Below are positions 15,030 through 23,689 of a stretch of DNA of 32,924 nucleotides, piece by piece. Position 1 is the first letter of the stretch; every line of letters begins with the position of its first letter. A program made the position numbers and the translations under genes. The notes under the pieces are model-generated. The model made no database searches. It had not been told where the DNA came from and worked only from the letters and a program-made list of their open reading frames with translations. The stretch is from contig JAEFCZ010000010.1 of the NCBI GenBank assembly GCA_016125975.1, forward strand, positions 1 to 32,924. Direction: 5' to 3'. Origin of the DNA: Candidatus Nitrosopumilus sp. GTDB lineage: Archaea; Thermoproteota; Nitrososphaeria; Nitrososphaerales; Nitrosopumilaceae.

Positions 15030-16268
15030 TTAAATCTCTGCCATACCGCGTATTAAATCATGCTCTGATAGGCGTAATAATTCATTTAATTTTGCCACTC
15101 TTTCTCCTCCTACAACGCCCACTTTGAGCATTTTTGACTTTGTTGCAAGACCAATATGAGAAATTTGTGAATCCGTAGATTCGCCTGATCTGTGTGATGT
15201 GATTAATCTGATGTTATTTTGATTTGCTAGATCTGCAAATTCAAATGCATCAAAAAGACTTCCTGCTTGATTGACTTTCAATATTGCAGCATTACATGAT
15301 TTTTTATCAATTGCTTTTGAGAGAATGTCTTTGTTTGTTACTGTCAAATCATCTCCGGTAATTAGTGTATTTGGGAATTTAGCTGTCAACTCTGACATGT
15401 CTTCAAATGCTTCTTCATGTACTGCATCTTCTGCATAAATTAATTTGAATTTTTCAATAATATCTGCTGCAAAATCAATTTGCTCAGATGTTGTATTTTC
15501 GAATCCTGCTCTATCATAAACATACTTTGATTTTTCTTCATTCCATTGTGTTGATGATGCAAAGTCAACTCCTAATGATACTTCTTTTCCTAAAGTAAAT
15601 CCCAAGTTTTCACAAGCCTTTGCAGAAACTTCTAATGCTTTTTGATTTTCTAACTTTGGTGCCCATCCTCCTTCATCTCCTCTTCCATTTGTAAAATTAG
15701 GATCTTCTTTTTCTAAAACACTACGTAATTCTTTATGTACTGACAAGTTAGTCTCAATTGCTTCTTCTATACTCTTTGCACCTGTTGCACAAATCAGAAT
15801 TTCTTGAATGTCTGGTGTTCCTGGTCCTGCATGAGCTCCACCCCCTAAGATGTTTCCCAAAGGAAATGGAAATCTGAATGATGATTCACTTGACAGTGTT
15901 CTAAATAGTGGTTGATCTAGTGCTTTTGATGCCGATTCCATGGATGCAATTGTTACTGCAAAAGCAAGTGCCCCTCCAATTCCTGAATAATTTGAAGAAT
16001 TATCAAAACTTTTCAGAGCATCATGAATTCCTTTCAGATCCGATGATTCTAACCCAATAAATTTTTGAGAGTTTTCATTTAAAATTTGAAGACTTTCTTC
16101 AGGCTTACCATTACGGAAACTTACTGCCTCATATTTTCCAACACTTGCACCTGATGGTGCACAAACTCTTCCTAAGAATTTACCATCAGATTCAACATCT
16201 ACTTCTATTGTTTTACTTCCTCTACTATTGTATAGAATACGTCCTTCAATTGAAGTGATCTTGGCCAA
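15030..16268 (-). CDS. eno: Enolase
   Basis: A 412-residue enolase converting 2-phosphoglycerate and phosphoenolpyruvate in central carbon metabolism. Visible are S-R-G-S-K-T near the N-terminus, G-G-G-A-H-A-G, Y-A-E-D-A-V (metal Glu), G-D-D-L-T-V-T-N (metal Asp), L-K-V-N-Q (catalytic Lys) and T-S-H-R-S-G-E (catalytic loop). All the expected active-site elements are there. The start is a TTG one base after the rpoN stop, with no clear ribosome-binding site, so translation is probably coupled. Confidence 0.96.
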   Translation of the reverse strand: MAKITSIEGRILYNSRGSKTIEVDVESDGKFLGRVCAPSGASVGKYEAVSFRNGKPEESLQILNENSQKFIGLESSDLKGIHDALKSFDNSSNYSGIGGALAFAVTIASMESASKALDQPLFRTLSSESSFRFPFPLGNILGGGAHAGPGTPDIQEILICATGAKSIEEAIETNLSVHKELRSVLEKEDPNFTNGRGDEGGWAPKLENQKALEVSAKACENLGFTLGKEVSLGVDFASSTQWNEEKSKYVYDRAGFENTTSEQIDFAADIIEKFKLIYAEDAVHEEAFEDMSELTAKFPNTLITGDDLTVTNKDILSKAIDKKSCNAAILKVNQAGSLFDAFEFADLANQNNIRLITSHRSGESTDSQISHIGLATKSKMLKVGVVGGERVAKLNELLRLSEHDLIRGMAEI

Positions 16269-16269
16269 G

Positions 16270-16506
16270 TTATTCTAACTCAGATTGAACTTCTTGTTTT
16301 CTTCTCTGAATTGCTTCATAGAATGGAATTACTTGTTGAATTGTTTCAACAGTAGTTAGTAACATCCTTCTACAACAATATCTCTCGATTCCAATAGAAT
16401 CTAGAGTTTTCTCTGGATCTTCTCCAGCTTTGATTTTATTTTGATAATCATCATATTTGTCAGCAATTAGATTTCCACACGTAAAACATCTAACAGGAAT
16501 TAACAT
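16270..16506 (-). CDS. rpoN: DNA-directed RNA polymerase subunit N
   Basis: The real start is the ATG at 16506, giving a 78-residue protein that begins M-L-I-P-V-R-C-F-T-C-G-N, the invariant start of the archaeal Rpb10 homologue. The open frame extends upstream, but those residues would fall across the promoter. The zinc site uses C-F-T-C-G and Y-C-C-R-R-M-L-L. It is an assembly subunit of RNA polymerase. It is the first gene of the long operon through enolase, S2 and the isoprenoid genes. Confidence 0.96.
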   Translation of the reverse strand: MLIPVRCFTCGNLIADKYDDYQNKIKAGEDPEKTLDSIGIERYCCRRMLLTTVETIQQVIPFYEAIQRRKQEVQSELE

Positions 16507-16530
16507 ACGAACGAAAAAGTAATCAAGGAT

Positions 16531-16538
16531 TATAAAAA
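16531..16538. promoter_or_regulatory. TATA box possibly shared by rpoN and tRNA-Leu
   Basis: TATAAAAA lies 25-32 bases before the rpoN ATG (minus strand, read TTTTTATA) and 21-28 bases before the first base of tRNA-Leu (plus strand). No other good TATA candidate lies between the two genes, so one box may serve both directions. Confidence 0.55.
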
Positions 16539-16558
16539 CCATACATGGAAATTTCTTT

Positions 16559-16643
16559 GCGGGCGTCGCCCAGCCTGGCCAAAGGCGCTAGCTTGAGGGG
16601 CTAGTCTCTCAGGAGTTCGTGGGTTCAAATCCCATCGCCCGCA
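16559..16643 (+). tRNA. tRNA-Leu (anticodon GAG)
   Basis: An 85-base class II tRNA. The acceptor GCGGGCG pairs with CGCCCGC and A73 follows. The anticodon stem CTAGC/GCTAG encloses TT-GAG-GG. A long variable arm (TCTCTCAGGAGTTC) and T stem GTGGG/CCCAT complete it. CCA is not encoded and no intron is present. Confidence 0.95.
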
Positions 16644-16658
16644 CACAAACTTTGAAAA

Positions 16659-17273
16659 TTATTTCTCTAGTTTTTTTAATGTCTTGATTAATTCAGTTCT
16701 TCTCTTTTCTTCAGTAATTGCAGATCTTACATCATCAACTAAAATTCTATTTACGTCGATTTTTCTTCTAGCTTCTTTTACTACTTTATCGTACATTGAA
16801 AACGTATACAGTTGAAGATACAAGTTCTCCATTACTTCAAAAATTCTTGTAGCCTCTTCAATTTCACCCACTCTAATCTTATCAAATACCATTCTCTTTA
16901 ATTCTCCAATACAATCTAGTAATCCTAAAACATATGATTCTGGCATAACTGATAATTTTTTGTCTGATGGAATATCTTTTTTCTCTACAACTGCAATTAG
17001 ACATGCAGCCTCTACAAATTCTTGTTCTGGAGTAATTATGTATCTTCTAAGATCTCCTGTTGCTTTTTTCTTGTATTTTTTTAATAATGTGTCTGCTTTT
17101 TTCAGATTATTCTTTCCTGTCTTTATGTCATTTTTATGAACTGCAATTATTGATCTACTACAAAGAACAATTATTTCTCTAGTGTTTTTTAACAAAAATT
17201 CTCTTGAATCTTGAACCTCTCCCAAAACTTTTGAAATTTTATTTAATGATGGTTTCACATTTTTTAGTGTCAT
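16659..17273 (-). CDS. Translin family protein
   Basis: A 204-residue all-helical protein matching archaeal translin homologues. The recognisable part is T-G-D-L-R-R-Y-I-I-T-P-E-Q-E-F-V-E-A-A-C-L followed by a V-L-G-L-L-D-C-I-G-E-L-K-R helix, which matches the family signature around the conserved Glu pair. Translins form octameric rings that bind single-stranded nucleic acid, and the TRAX relatives are RNases; which applies here is not clear. It lies head-to-head with the dehydrogenase-like gene (134 bases apart) and 15 bases past tRNA-Leu on the opposite strand. Confidence 0.85.
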   Translation of the reverse strand: MTLKNVKPSLNKISKVLGEVQDSREFLLKNTREIIVLCSRSIIAVHKNDIKTGKNNLKKADTLLKKYKKKATGDLRRYIITPEQEFVEAACLIAVVEKKDIPSDKKLSVMPESYVLGLLDCIGELKRMVFDKIRVGEIEEATRIFEVMENLYLQLYTFSMYDKVVKEARRKIDVNRILVDDVRSAITEEKRRTELIKTLKKLEK

Positions 17274-17407
17274 GTGTGGTGTTTGTAATAACCCGGTTAA
17301 AGCCGTTTTCTAAACTCTTAGGATTACCATAATTTGTATTGTTAAAAGTGTACTTTTAGCCTCAAAATCAATGATTCTTTAATTAGGTATTCAAATTTCT
17401 AACATCT

Positions 17408-18937
17408 ATGAAGTTCGTTTTTTTCCTTCTAGTATTGGTATTCCTTGGTACGGTTACACTTGGTGAAACATTTGCAGAGCCATCACTTAACGTACAAGAT
17501 TTAGTTGTTGAAAAATACGTTTCAGGACTATGTTGTATGATTACTACCATGACCTTTGTTGAAGATGATATTCTAATTTTACAAAAAAGTGATGGAATAG
17601 TTCGTTTAATTCAAGATGGGGTTTTACAAGAAAAACCTGTTCTTGATGTAAATGTTGATTCCGCTGGAGAAAAAGGAATGTTGGGAATAACTAGCGTTGG
17701 GTCAACAGTGTATCTCTATTATACAGAAGCAAATGAAGATGGAGGAGAATCTTTAGGAAATAGAATTTACAAATATGAATGGACTGGAGATTCTTTGATA
17801 AATCCAGAATTACTCAAAGAACTACCATCAAATATTTCTCATAATGGTGGTGCAATGGTTGTAGGATTAGATAATCAAGTCTATGCAGTAATTGGTGATA
17901 CCTTAGGTTATGGTCTTCTTCAAAACAAACCCCTAGACTGGTTAGAAGGTGATGATCTTGATTTGAAAGATAATGGAGTAATTTTGCAATTAGAAGGAGA
18001 AAATCCCTATTTTGCTATGGGTATACGAAATAGTTTTGGCTTGGCAATAGATCCTGTTACAGGAAATTTGTGGGCTACTGAAAATGGAGATGATGATTTT
18101 GATGAAATTAATTTGATTCCAGAGAAATTTAACAGTGGCTGGATAGTCATTATGGGCCCTGCAACTGAATCTGAACTTGCTAGTCTTCCAGGATATGAGG
18201 ATTATGTTTATGATGATCCAAAATTCTCTTGGGAAAAATCTATTGCGCCAACTGGATTAGATTTTGCAAAATTCCAAGAAATTGATAATTATGATGACTC
18301 TCTTTTTGTAGGCGATTGTAATACAGGAAATCTTTACAAATTTGAATTAAATGAAAATCGTGATGGTTTTGAATTTACTAATTCATTTCTTCAAGATAAT
18401 GTAGTAAACAAAGATGAGTCTTTGGATGAAATTATAATTGGTACTGGATTTGGATGTGTAACTGATATTGAAAGAGGTCCTGATGGATTTCTATACGTGG
18501 TGTCATTAAGTGAAGGAGTCATCTATAGAATAATTCCTGCTCAAACAATTACAGATTCTACAGTTTCAGATAATGGTGGTGGTTGTTTAATTGCAACAGC
18601 CACTTTTGGTTCTGAACTTGCCCCACAAGTACAACAACTACGAGAACTAAGAGATAATCAACTATTACAAACAGAATCAGGAACTAATTTCATGAAACAT
18701 TTCAATGATGTATACTATTCATTTTCACCAGTAATTGCAGACTATGAAAGAGAAAACCCTGTTTTCAAAGAGATGGTAAAAGTAGCAATAACTCCAATGT
18801 TATCAACACTATCCATTATGCAATTTGCAGAATCTGAATCAGAAGTATTAGGAATTGGAATTGGAGTAATCATGTTGAATCTTAGTATGTATGTTGGTAT
18901 TCCAGCAAGTGTAATTATTGGAATTAGAAGAATTTAG
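17408..18937 (+). CDS. Exported sugar-dehydrogenase-like beta-propeller with CFI-box C-terminus
   Basis: A 509-residue protein. Residues 1-23 are a signal peptide ending near E-T-F-A. Residues about 30-380 form the six-bladed propeller of PQQ-dependent glucose/sorbosone dehydrogenases, with S-H-N-G-G-A-M (the conserved His near the cofactor) and R-N-S-F-G-L-A-I-D. A linker leads to G-G-G-C-L-I-A-T-A-T-F-G-S at about 390-402, the CFI-box C-terminal module, followed by helices and a final membrane helix (about 478-506). The enzyme part should face outside, anchored by the tail. Whether PQQ is bound is unknown. TATA-like bases near 17372-17381 suit a leaderless start. Confidence 0.85.
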   Translation: MKFVFFLLVLVFLGTVTLGETFAEPSLNVQDLVVEKYVSGLCCMITTMTFVEDDILILQKSDGIVRLIQDGVLQEKPVLDVNVDSAGEKGMLGITSVGSTVYLYYTEANEDGGESLGNRIYKYEWTGDSLINPELLKELPSNISHNGGAMVVGLDNQVYAVIGDTLGYGLLQNKPLDWLEGDDLDLKDNGVILQLEGENPYFAMGIRNSFGLAIDPVTGNLWATENGDDDFDEINLIPEKFNSGWIVIMGPATESELASLPGYEDYVYDDPKFSWEKSIAPTGLDFAKFQEIDNYDDSLFVGDCNTGNLYKFELNENRDGFEFTNSFLQDNVVNKDESLDEIIIGTGFGCVTDIERGPDGFLYVVSLSEGVIYRIIPAQTITDSTVSDNGGGCLIATATFGSELAPQVQQLRELRDNQLLQTESGTNFMKHFNDVYYSFSPVIADYERENPVFKEMVKVAITPMLSTLSIMQFAESESEVLGIGIGVIMLNLSMYVGIPASVIIGIRRI

Positions 18938-19000
18938 CCCATTTTAGCCATAATTCGTACTTTCAAAGCTCTTATTTTGGATATGATTTTCACGTACATT

Positions 19001-19648
19001 ATGGAAATAACAGTTGAAGAAATGTACAATATTGAAAATAAAGGTCATGATATGGGATTTTTAAAAAAATTCATGATGGAAAATGCTGGGGCTGCTGCTG
19101 TAAAAAAATTAGTTGAAAAACTTGGAAACGTAGAGTCAAGAAACATTTTGATTTTTGTAGGACTGGGAAATAATGGCGGTGATGGATTAGTGATGGCTAG
19201 ACATCTTGCAGGATACAAAGCCAAAGTCACTGTTGTGCTTCTTGGAAATCCTGAAAATATCAAAACCGAAGAAAGCAATTGGAATTGGTCTATTTTGGAG
19301 AAAATGCCCTCTGTAAAATTAATGATTGGTGGTTCTACTGATTTTGACTTTAAACCTGATGTCATTATTGATGGAATTCTAGGAACTGGTATTTCTGGTA
19401 AAATTAGAGAACCATATGCATCAGCAATTAACTACATCAACCAAACTGATTGTTACAAATTTGCAGTTGATGTCCCATCTGGATTAGATCCCCAAACAGG
19501 AGAAACTGCAAATATTTTCACAAAATGTGATATGACTGTAACATTTCATAAAATGAAACAAGGAATTCCAAAAAGAAAAGATTTGGCAGGTGAATTGTTT
19601 GCCGAAAAAATTGGAATACCTCCTGAGGCAGAGGAGGGAATACTATGA
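19001..19648 (+). CDS. nnrE: NAD(P)H-hydrate epimerase (YjeF N-domain)
   Basis: A 215-residue protein beginning M-E-I-T-V-E-E-M-Y-N. The frame is open from an earlier ATG at 18977, but a TATA-like CTTATTTTGG at about 18970-18980 lies some 26 bases before 19001, and family members begin like this, so 19001 is preferred. Motifs are G-N-N-G-G-D-G-L-V-M-A-R-H, D-G-I-L-G-T-G and V-D-V-P-S-G-L-D. It epimerises damaged NAD(P)H hydrates so that a dehydratase can repair them. The kinase-like dehydratase domain often fused to it is absent. An SD-like GGAGGGA near its end serves the next gene. Confidence 0.9.
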   Translation: MEITVEEMYNIENKGHDMGFLKKFMMENAGAAAVKKLVEKLGNVESRNILIFVGLGNNGGDGLVMARHLAGYKAKVTVVLLGNPENIKTEESNWNWSILEKMPSVKLMIGGSTDFDFKPDVIIDGILGTGISGKIREPYASAINYINQTDCYKFAVDVPSGLDPQTGETANIFTKCDMTVTFHKMKQGIPKRKDLAGELFAEKIGIPPEAEEGIL

Positions 19649-20253
19649 TAGTTCACCAAATCCAAGTTGGAAACATGCAAAATTTTTCTTACATTATCGA
19701 GGATGAAGATACAAGCGAGTCTATCATAATTGATCCATCTTGGGATTTGATTGAATTAGAAATGAAAATTAAAGAAAATAATCTAAAAATAAAATATATT
19801 GTAAATACACACCATCATTTTGATCATACTCTTGGTAATGAAGCAATGGTGGAATCTACTAAAGTTCCAATAATTCAACATGAAAATTCAGAATTAAAAC
19901 ATGACATTTCTGTAAAAGATGGGGATGTAATTGAATTTGGCAATTCAAAACTAAAAGTTCTTCATACTCCGGGTCATTCTAAGGATAGTATTTGTCTGAT
20001 AGGTGATGGGAAAATTTTTTCAGGTGACACTTTGTTTGTTGGAAATTGCGGTCGTATTGATCTTCCTGGTGGTAGTGCAAAGGAACTCTATCATAGTCTA
20101 TTTGATATTCTTTATTCGTTAGATGATAATTTGGTGCTATATCCTGGGCACAATTATGGTCATACAGAGACATCTACAATAGGACAAGAAAAAATTACAA
20201 ACATGGTAATGCAAAAAAGAACTGAACAACAATTTCTTGATATGATGGGTTAG
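19645..20253 (+). CDS. Metallo-beta-lactamase fold hydrolase (glyoxalase II-like)
   Basis: A 202-residue enzyme with the metal motif T-H-H-H-F-D-H (His56, His58, Asp60, His61), then H-T-P-G-H-S, G-D-T-L-F and G-H-N-Y-G-H. This set of ligands fits a binuclear thioester hydrolase of the glyoxalase II group or a related persulfide dioxygenase. The ATG overlaps the epimerase stop (ATGA) and has a strong GGAGGGA 5 bases upstream (19633-19639), so it is translated with the epimerase gene. The substrate is not evident. Confidence 0.9.
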   Translation: MIVHQIQVGNMQNFSYIIEDEDTSESIIIDPSWDLIELEMKIKENNLKIKYIVNTHHHFDHTLGNEAMVESTKVPIIQHENSELKHDISVKDGDVIEFGNSKLKVLHTPGHSKDSICLIGDGKIFSGDTLFVGNCGRIDLPGGSAKELYHSLFDILYSLDDNLVLYPGHNYGHTETSTIGQEKITNMVMQKRTEQQFLDMMG

Positions 20254-20257
20254 TGAT

Positions 20258-21319
20258 TTGTTGGAAGATTTTGAATTATCTGGAAATATCGATCTTGCTC
20301 AAAGTTTCATTGATTCTGTAAAACCTGGTAAATTTCTATTTTCATTTGTTATTTCATACACTGAAACATCTGAAATTCCTGGAATAACTTTTGCTGGCGC
20401 TGATAAAGATTCCATTCAATTTACTCCTCCAGCTGATGCAGAATATCTTCATTATGGATATTGTAAAACTATAGATAAAATTCCCATGACTCCTGATGGA
20501 AAACCTACTCCCGGATTATTAACTAAAACTGCTCTAGAATCTGCAAGTATTTCTCATTTAACAATTAATGCTGGAAGTAAAATCATTCCTCAATTACCTT
20601 TTATTGAATCTGGTCTACCTTTTGGAAAAAATATTTCAATTCAAAATGCTATGACTGACACTATTGTATCTCATGCAGTTGAATATGGACAAATTCTTGG
20701 AAGAAGTCTGGCATCATTAACTGATTGTTTAATCATTGGTGAGTGTATTCCTGGAGGAACAACTACTGCTTTAGCTTTGTTAAAGGCATTAGATTATGAT
20801 GCTAAGGTTAGCTCAAGCATTCCCAATAACCCTGTTGAATTAAAAAATCAAATTGCTGCTTCTGCACTTGAAAGAATTGATTCTGATCATCCGTATAGCA
20901 TTGTTGCAAAAATTGGCGATCCTATGATTCCTTTTGTTGCAGGAATGTTAAGTTCTGCTTCTAGTGTATCTAAAGTGATGTTGGCAGGTGGAACACAGAT
21001 GGCTGCAGTTTTAGCATTTGCATCAAAAATTGGATTTAATGAAGAAAATACTGCAATTGGAACTACATCTTATATTACAAATGACAAAAGTGCAAACTTC
21101 AAGGATCTTGTTCATGACATTGCCGATATTCCTATTCTCTCTGTAGATCCAGGCATGAAAAATTCCAAATTCTCTGGTCTAAAGGCATTTTCTGAAGGAT
21201 TTGCAAAAGAAGGTGTTGGAGCTGGTGGCAGCATTATTTCTTCAATGTTAAAAACTGGAAATAATTCTGAAAAATTTTTAGATTTAGCTGAAAAAGAATA
21301 CCAAAGATTGTTTACTTGA
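20258..21319 (+). CDS. CobT-like nicotinate-nucleotide phosphoribosyltransferase
   Basis: A 353-residue protein like the archaeal family related to nicotinate-nucleotide:dimethylbenzimidazole phosphoribosyltransferase. Typical parts are P-P-A-D-A-E-Y-L-H-Y-G, G-E-C-I-P-G-G-T-T-T-A-L-A, A-K-I-G-D-P-M-I-P-F-V-A-G, and L-A-G-G-T-Q-M-A-A-V. It would activate the lower-ligand base in cobalamin-type cofactor synthesis. The start is TTG at 20258, 4 bases after the hydrolase stop, with another TTG at 20261; no ATG is available near. Its end overlaps glmS by 8 bases, convergently. Confidence 0.85.
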   Translation: MLEDFELSGNIDLAQSFIDSVKPGKFLFSFVISYTETSEIPGITFAGADKDSIQFTPPADAEYLHYGYCKTIDKIPMTPDGKPTPGLLTKTALESASISHLTINAGSKIIPQLPFIESGLPFGKNISIQNAMTDTIVSHAVEYGQILGRSLASLTDCLIIGECIPGGTTTALALLKALDYDAKVSSSIPNNPVELKNQIAASALERIDSDHPYSIVAKIGDPMIPFVAGMLSSASSVSKVMLAGGTQMAAVLAFASKIGFNEENTAIGTTSYITNDKSANFKDLVHDIADIPILSVDPGMKNSKFSGLKAFSEGFAKEGVGAGGSIISSMLKTGNNSEKFLDLAEKEYQRLFT

Positions 21320-23072
21320 CTGTAACTGATTTTGCAAGATTTCTTGGATAGTCAGGATCTGTATCTTTTTCAAGTGCTGCATAATAAGATAATAATTGAA
21401 TTGGAATTATCTCTGAAACTGGATACAATACTTCACTAATTTTTGGCATTTCAATCCAATAATCATAAACATCACTTTTTACATCTGAAACTCCAATGAT
21501 TTTTGCACCACGTGCTTTGATTTCTCTTGCACTAGTGAGAGTGTCTGAATAGGTTGAATCACTTGGATTAAGAATTATTACAAATACATTGGAATCCATT
21601 AAAGCAAGTGGACCATGTTTTAATTCTCCTCCTGCAATTCCTTCTGCATGAATGTATGTCAATTCTTTTAGTTTTAATGCTGATTCAGTTGCAATTGGAA
21701 AATTAATTCCACGTCCTAGAATGTAAATATCTGAAACATCTTTCAACTTTTTTGCAATATCTTGAATATTAGTCATATTGTCTAATGTTTTTAAAATTGA
21801 CTTTGAGAAATCTTCAAAATTAATTGTTATCTCATTATTACTTAATTTTTGTACAATTTTGTATAGAATTACAAGTTGTGATGTAAAACTTTTTGTTGCA
21901 ACCACTCCGATTTCTGGTCCACAATTTAATCCAATTACGACATCTGCTTCACGAGCAAGTGAAGATGTTAATAGGTTGACAATTGCAATAATCTTACAAT
22001 TTACATTTTTTGCAATTTTTACTGCATCTAAAACATCTGCACTTTCTCCACTTTGAGATATTGCAATTAAAATGGAATTTTCTTCAATAGCATTTGGAGC
22101 AAATTGGAGTTCACTGGACATAATTGGTTCAGCCTTGATTTTTACATATTTGGACAAAATTTGCTTTGCAATAAGTGCTGAATTATAACTTGTTCCACTG
22201 CCTGTAATGTAGGTATTTTTTGCATGTCTTATGTAATCTGATGCTTTCTCAATACCACTAATTGTTTTTTCTCCTGCTTTCAAAATTGTTTCAGGTTGTT
22301 CATAAATTTCTTTTAATGTAAAATGTGCATAATCTCCTTTGTATGCATCTCCAAATTCTTTTGAAACTTTTGTGATTCCATATTTTACATGTTCACCATT
22401 AAAATCTAAAATCTGAAATTTATTTTTGTCTAATATTACAAAAGTTCCATTTTCCATGTAAATTGCATCATCTGTAAATTCAATAAATCCTAAAACATCA
22501 CTTGACAAAAAGAAATCATCTTCTCCAACTCCAATAATTAACGGTTCATGAAATCTTGCAGCCGCTAATTGTCCATCTTCAAACATAGCTACAAATGCAT
22601 AGTGACCTTTTAGTTGTGAAACTGTTTTTAGAATTGTTTCTTTTACATCATTTGTTTGCTCATAATTTTTCTGGAGTAAATTTGCAATAATTTCACTATC
22701 TGTTTCACTTTTGAAGGCATACCCACCATTTTCTAATTGTTTTTTTAACTCTTCAAAATTTTCTATGATTCCATTATGTACAATCGCAATTTTCCCTGAG
22801 TTACTTGGATGTGGATGGGCATTTACATCTGTTACTTTTCCATGAGTTGCCCATCTAGTATGACCAATGCCGACTTTACCTGGCAATGCCTCTAATTGTA
22901 TTTTTGAATTTACTTCTTGTACTTTACCAGTTCCTTTTTTCAATTCAATTTGGTTTTCAGATTCTGTTGCGACACCAACACTATCATATCCTCGATACTC
23001 CATTCGCTTTAATCCCTTTACGATAATGGGTGCTGCAATACCTTTTCCATAGTAACCGATAATTGAACACAT
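21312..23072 (-). CDS. glmS: Glutamine--fructose-6-phosphate aminotransferase (isomerizing)
   Basis: A 586-residue enzyme making glucosamine 6-phosphate from fructose 6-phosphate and glutamine. Residue Cys2 (M-C-S-I-I-G-Y-Y-G) is the glutaminase nucleophile. R-G-Y-D-S, G-H-T-R-W-A-T-H-G and H-N-G-I-I-E-N fit the N-terminal amidotransferase domain. Two sugar-isomerase domains follow, with G-S-G-T-S-Y, S-Q-S-G-E-S-A-D and G-R-G-I-N-F. The C-terminus ends in D-P-D-Y-P-R-N-L-A-K-S-V-T-V-K, with the conserved Lys for the isomerase step. An AGGT lies about 9 bases before the ATG. It supplies amino sugars for glycosylation of surface proteins. Confidence 0.96.
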   Translation of the reverse strand: MCSIIGYYGKGIAAPIIVKGLKRMEYRGYDSVGVATESENQIELKKGTGKVQEVNSKIQLEALPGKVGIGHTRWATHGKVTDVNAHPHPSNSGKIAIVHNGIIENFEELKKQLENGGYAFKSETDSEIIANLLQKNYEQTNDVKETILKTVSQLKGHYAFVAMFEDGQLAAARFHEPLIIGVGEDDFFLSSDVLGFIEFTDDAIYMENGTFVILDKNKFQILDFNGEHVKYGITKVSKEFGDAYKGDYAHFTLKEIYEQPETILKAGEKTISGIEKASDYIRHAKNTYITGSGTSYNSALIAKQILSKYVKIKAEPIMSSELQFAPNAIEENSILIAISQSGESADVLDAVKIAKNVNCKIIAIVNLLTSSLAREADVVIGLNCGPEIGVVATKSFTSQLVILYKIVQKLSNNEITINFEDFSKSILKTLDNMTNIQDIAKKLKDVSDIYILGRGINFPIATESALKLKELTYIHAEGIAGGELKHGPLALMDSNVFVIILNPSDSTYSDTLTSAREIKARGAKIIGVSDVKSDVYDYWIEMPKISEVLYPVSEIIPIQLLSYYAALEKDTDPDYPRNLAKSVTVK

Positions 23073-23122
23073 AACTATTCTACCTGATAATTGGAGGTTA
23101 TTTACTGATAAGCCTAATTATT

Positions 23123-23680
23123 CTATTCTTCTGTTGAAGAACTTTCATCTTTTGTTTCTTCAGCAGGAGCCTCAGTTTTTGTCTTTTCTAACATTGCTGG
23201 AATCTTTGATTCTGGAGCAAAATGAATACTGTCTTCTTCTTCTACTGTAACTGTATATGATGGAATGTCTACTTTTCTATCCCCAATCATTATGTGGCCG
23301 TGAATAACTGCTTGTCTTGCTTGATATGGTGTTTTGAATCCTAACTTTTTTGTAACAATAGTTTGTAATCTTCTTGAAAGTAAATCAGTTGCATTTAGGT
23401 TGAGTACATCATCTAATGTTGCATCATTACTTACTAATCCAATTCTTGCAAGAGAGTTCATCAGAACTGGTTCTTTTTCTGCTCTAACTTCTTGTCTTAA
23501 TGAAAGCAATGATCTAGCTTGTTGTCTAACACGTGATAATTCTGTGTGTGCTTTCCATAATTCTCTTTTAGTTCTTAATCCAAATGTTCCAAGAGTTTGC
23601 AACTCTTCCATTTTTAATTCATAATTAAGAGGTCTCTTTGGTTTTCTCCAAACTCTACGTGGGTATTTTGGATCTCCCAT
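23123..23680 (-). CDS. rps4: Small ribosomal subunit protein S4
   Basis: An archaeal S4 (uS4) with an S4 RNA-binding domain near the C-terminus. The frame is open from a GTG at 23689 right after the S13 stop, but I take the ATG at 23680, giving M-G-D-P-K-Y-P-R-R (185 residues), the usual archaeal start, with GGTG a few bases upstream. R-Q-A-V-I-H-G-H-I-M is the S4 domain core. The tail is acidic and rich in Glu, Thr and Ser. It follows S13 as in many archaea, but S11 and rpoD do not follow here. Confidence 0.95.
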   Translation of the reverse strand: MGDPKYPRRVWRKPKRPLNYELKMEELQTLGTFGLRTKRELWKAHTELSRVRQQARSLLSLRQEVRAEKEPVLMNSLARIGLVSNDATLDDVLNLNATDLLSRRLQTIVTKKLGFKTPYQARQAVIHGHIMIGDRKVDIPSYTVTVEEEDSIHFAPESKIPAMLEKTKTEAPAEETKDESSSTEE

Positions 23681-23689
23681 TTCATACAC

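Noticed and set aside
16507-16542. Upstream extension of rpoN
   Set aside because: RpoN proteins begin M-L/I-I-P-V-R-C; the extra residues overlap the TATA box.
18977-19000. First ATG of the epimerase frame at 18977
   Set aside because: It overlaps the TATA-like element, and the family start M-E-I-T-V-E-E fits the ATG at 19001.
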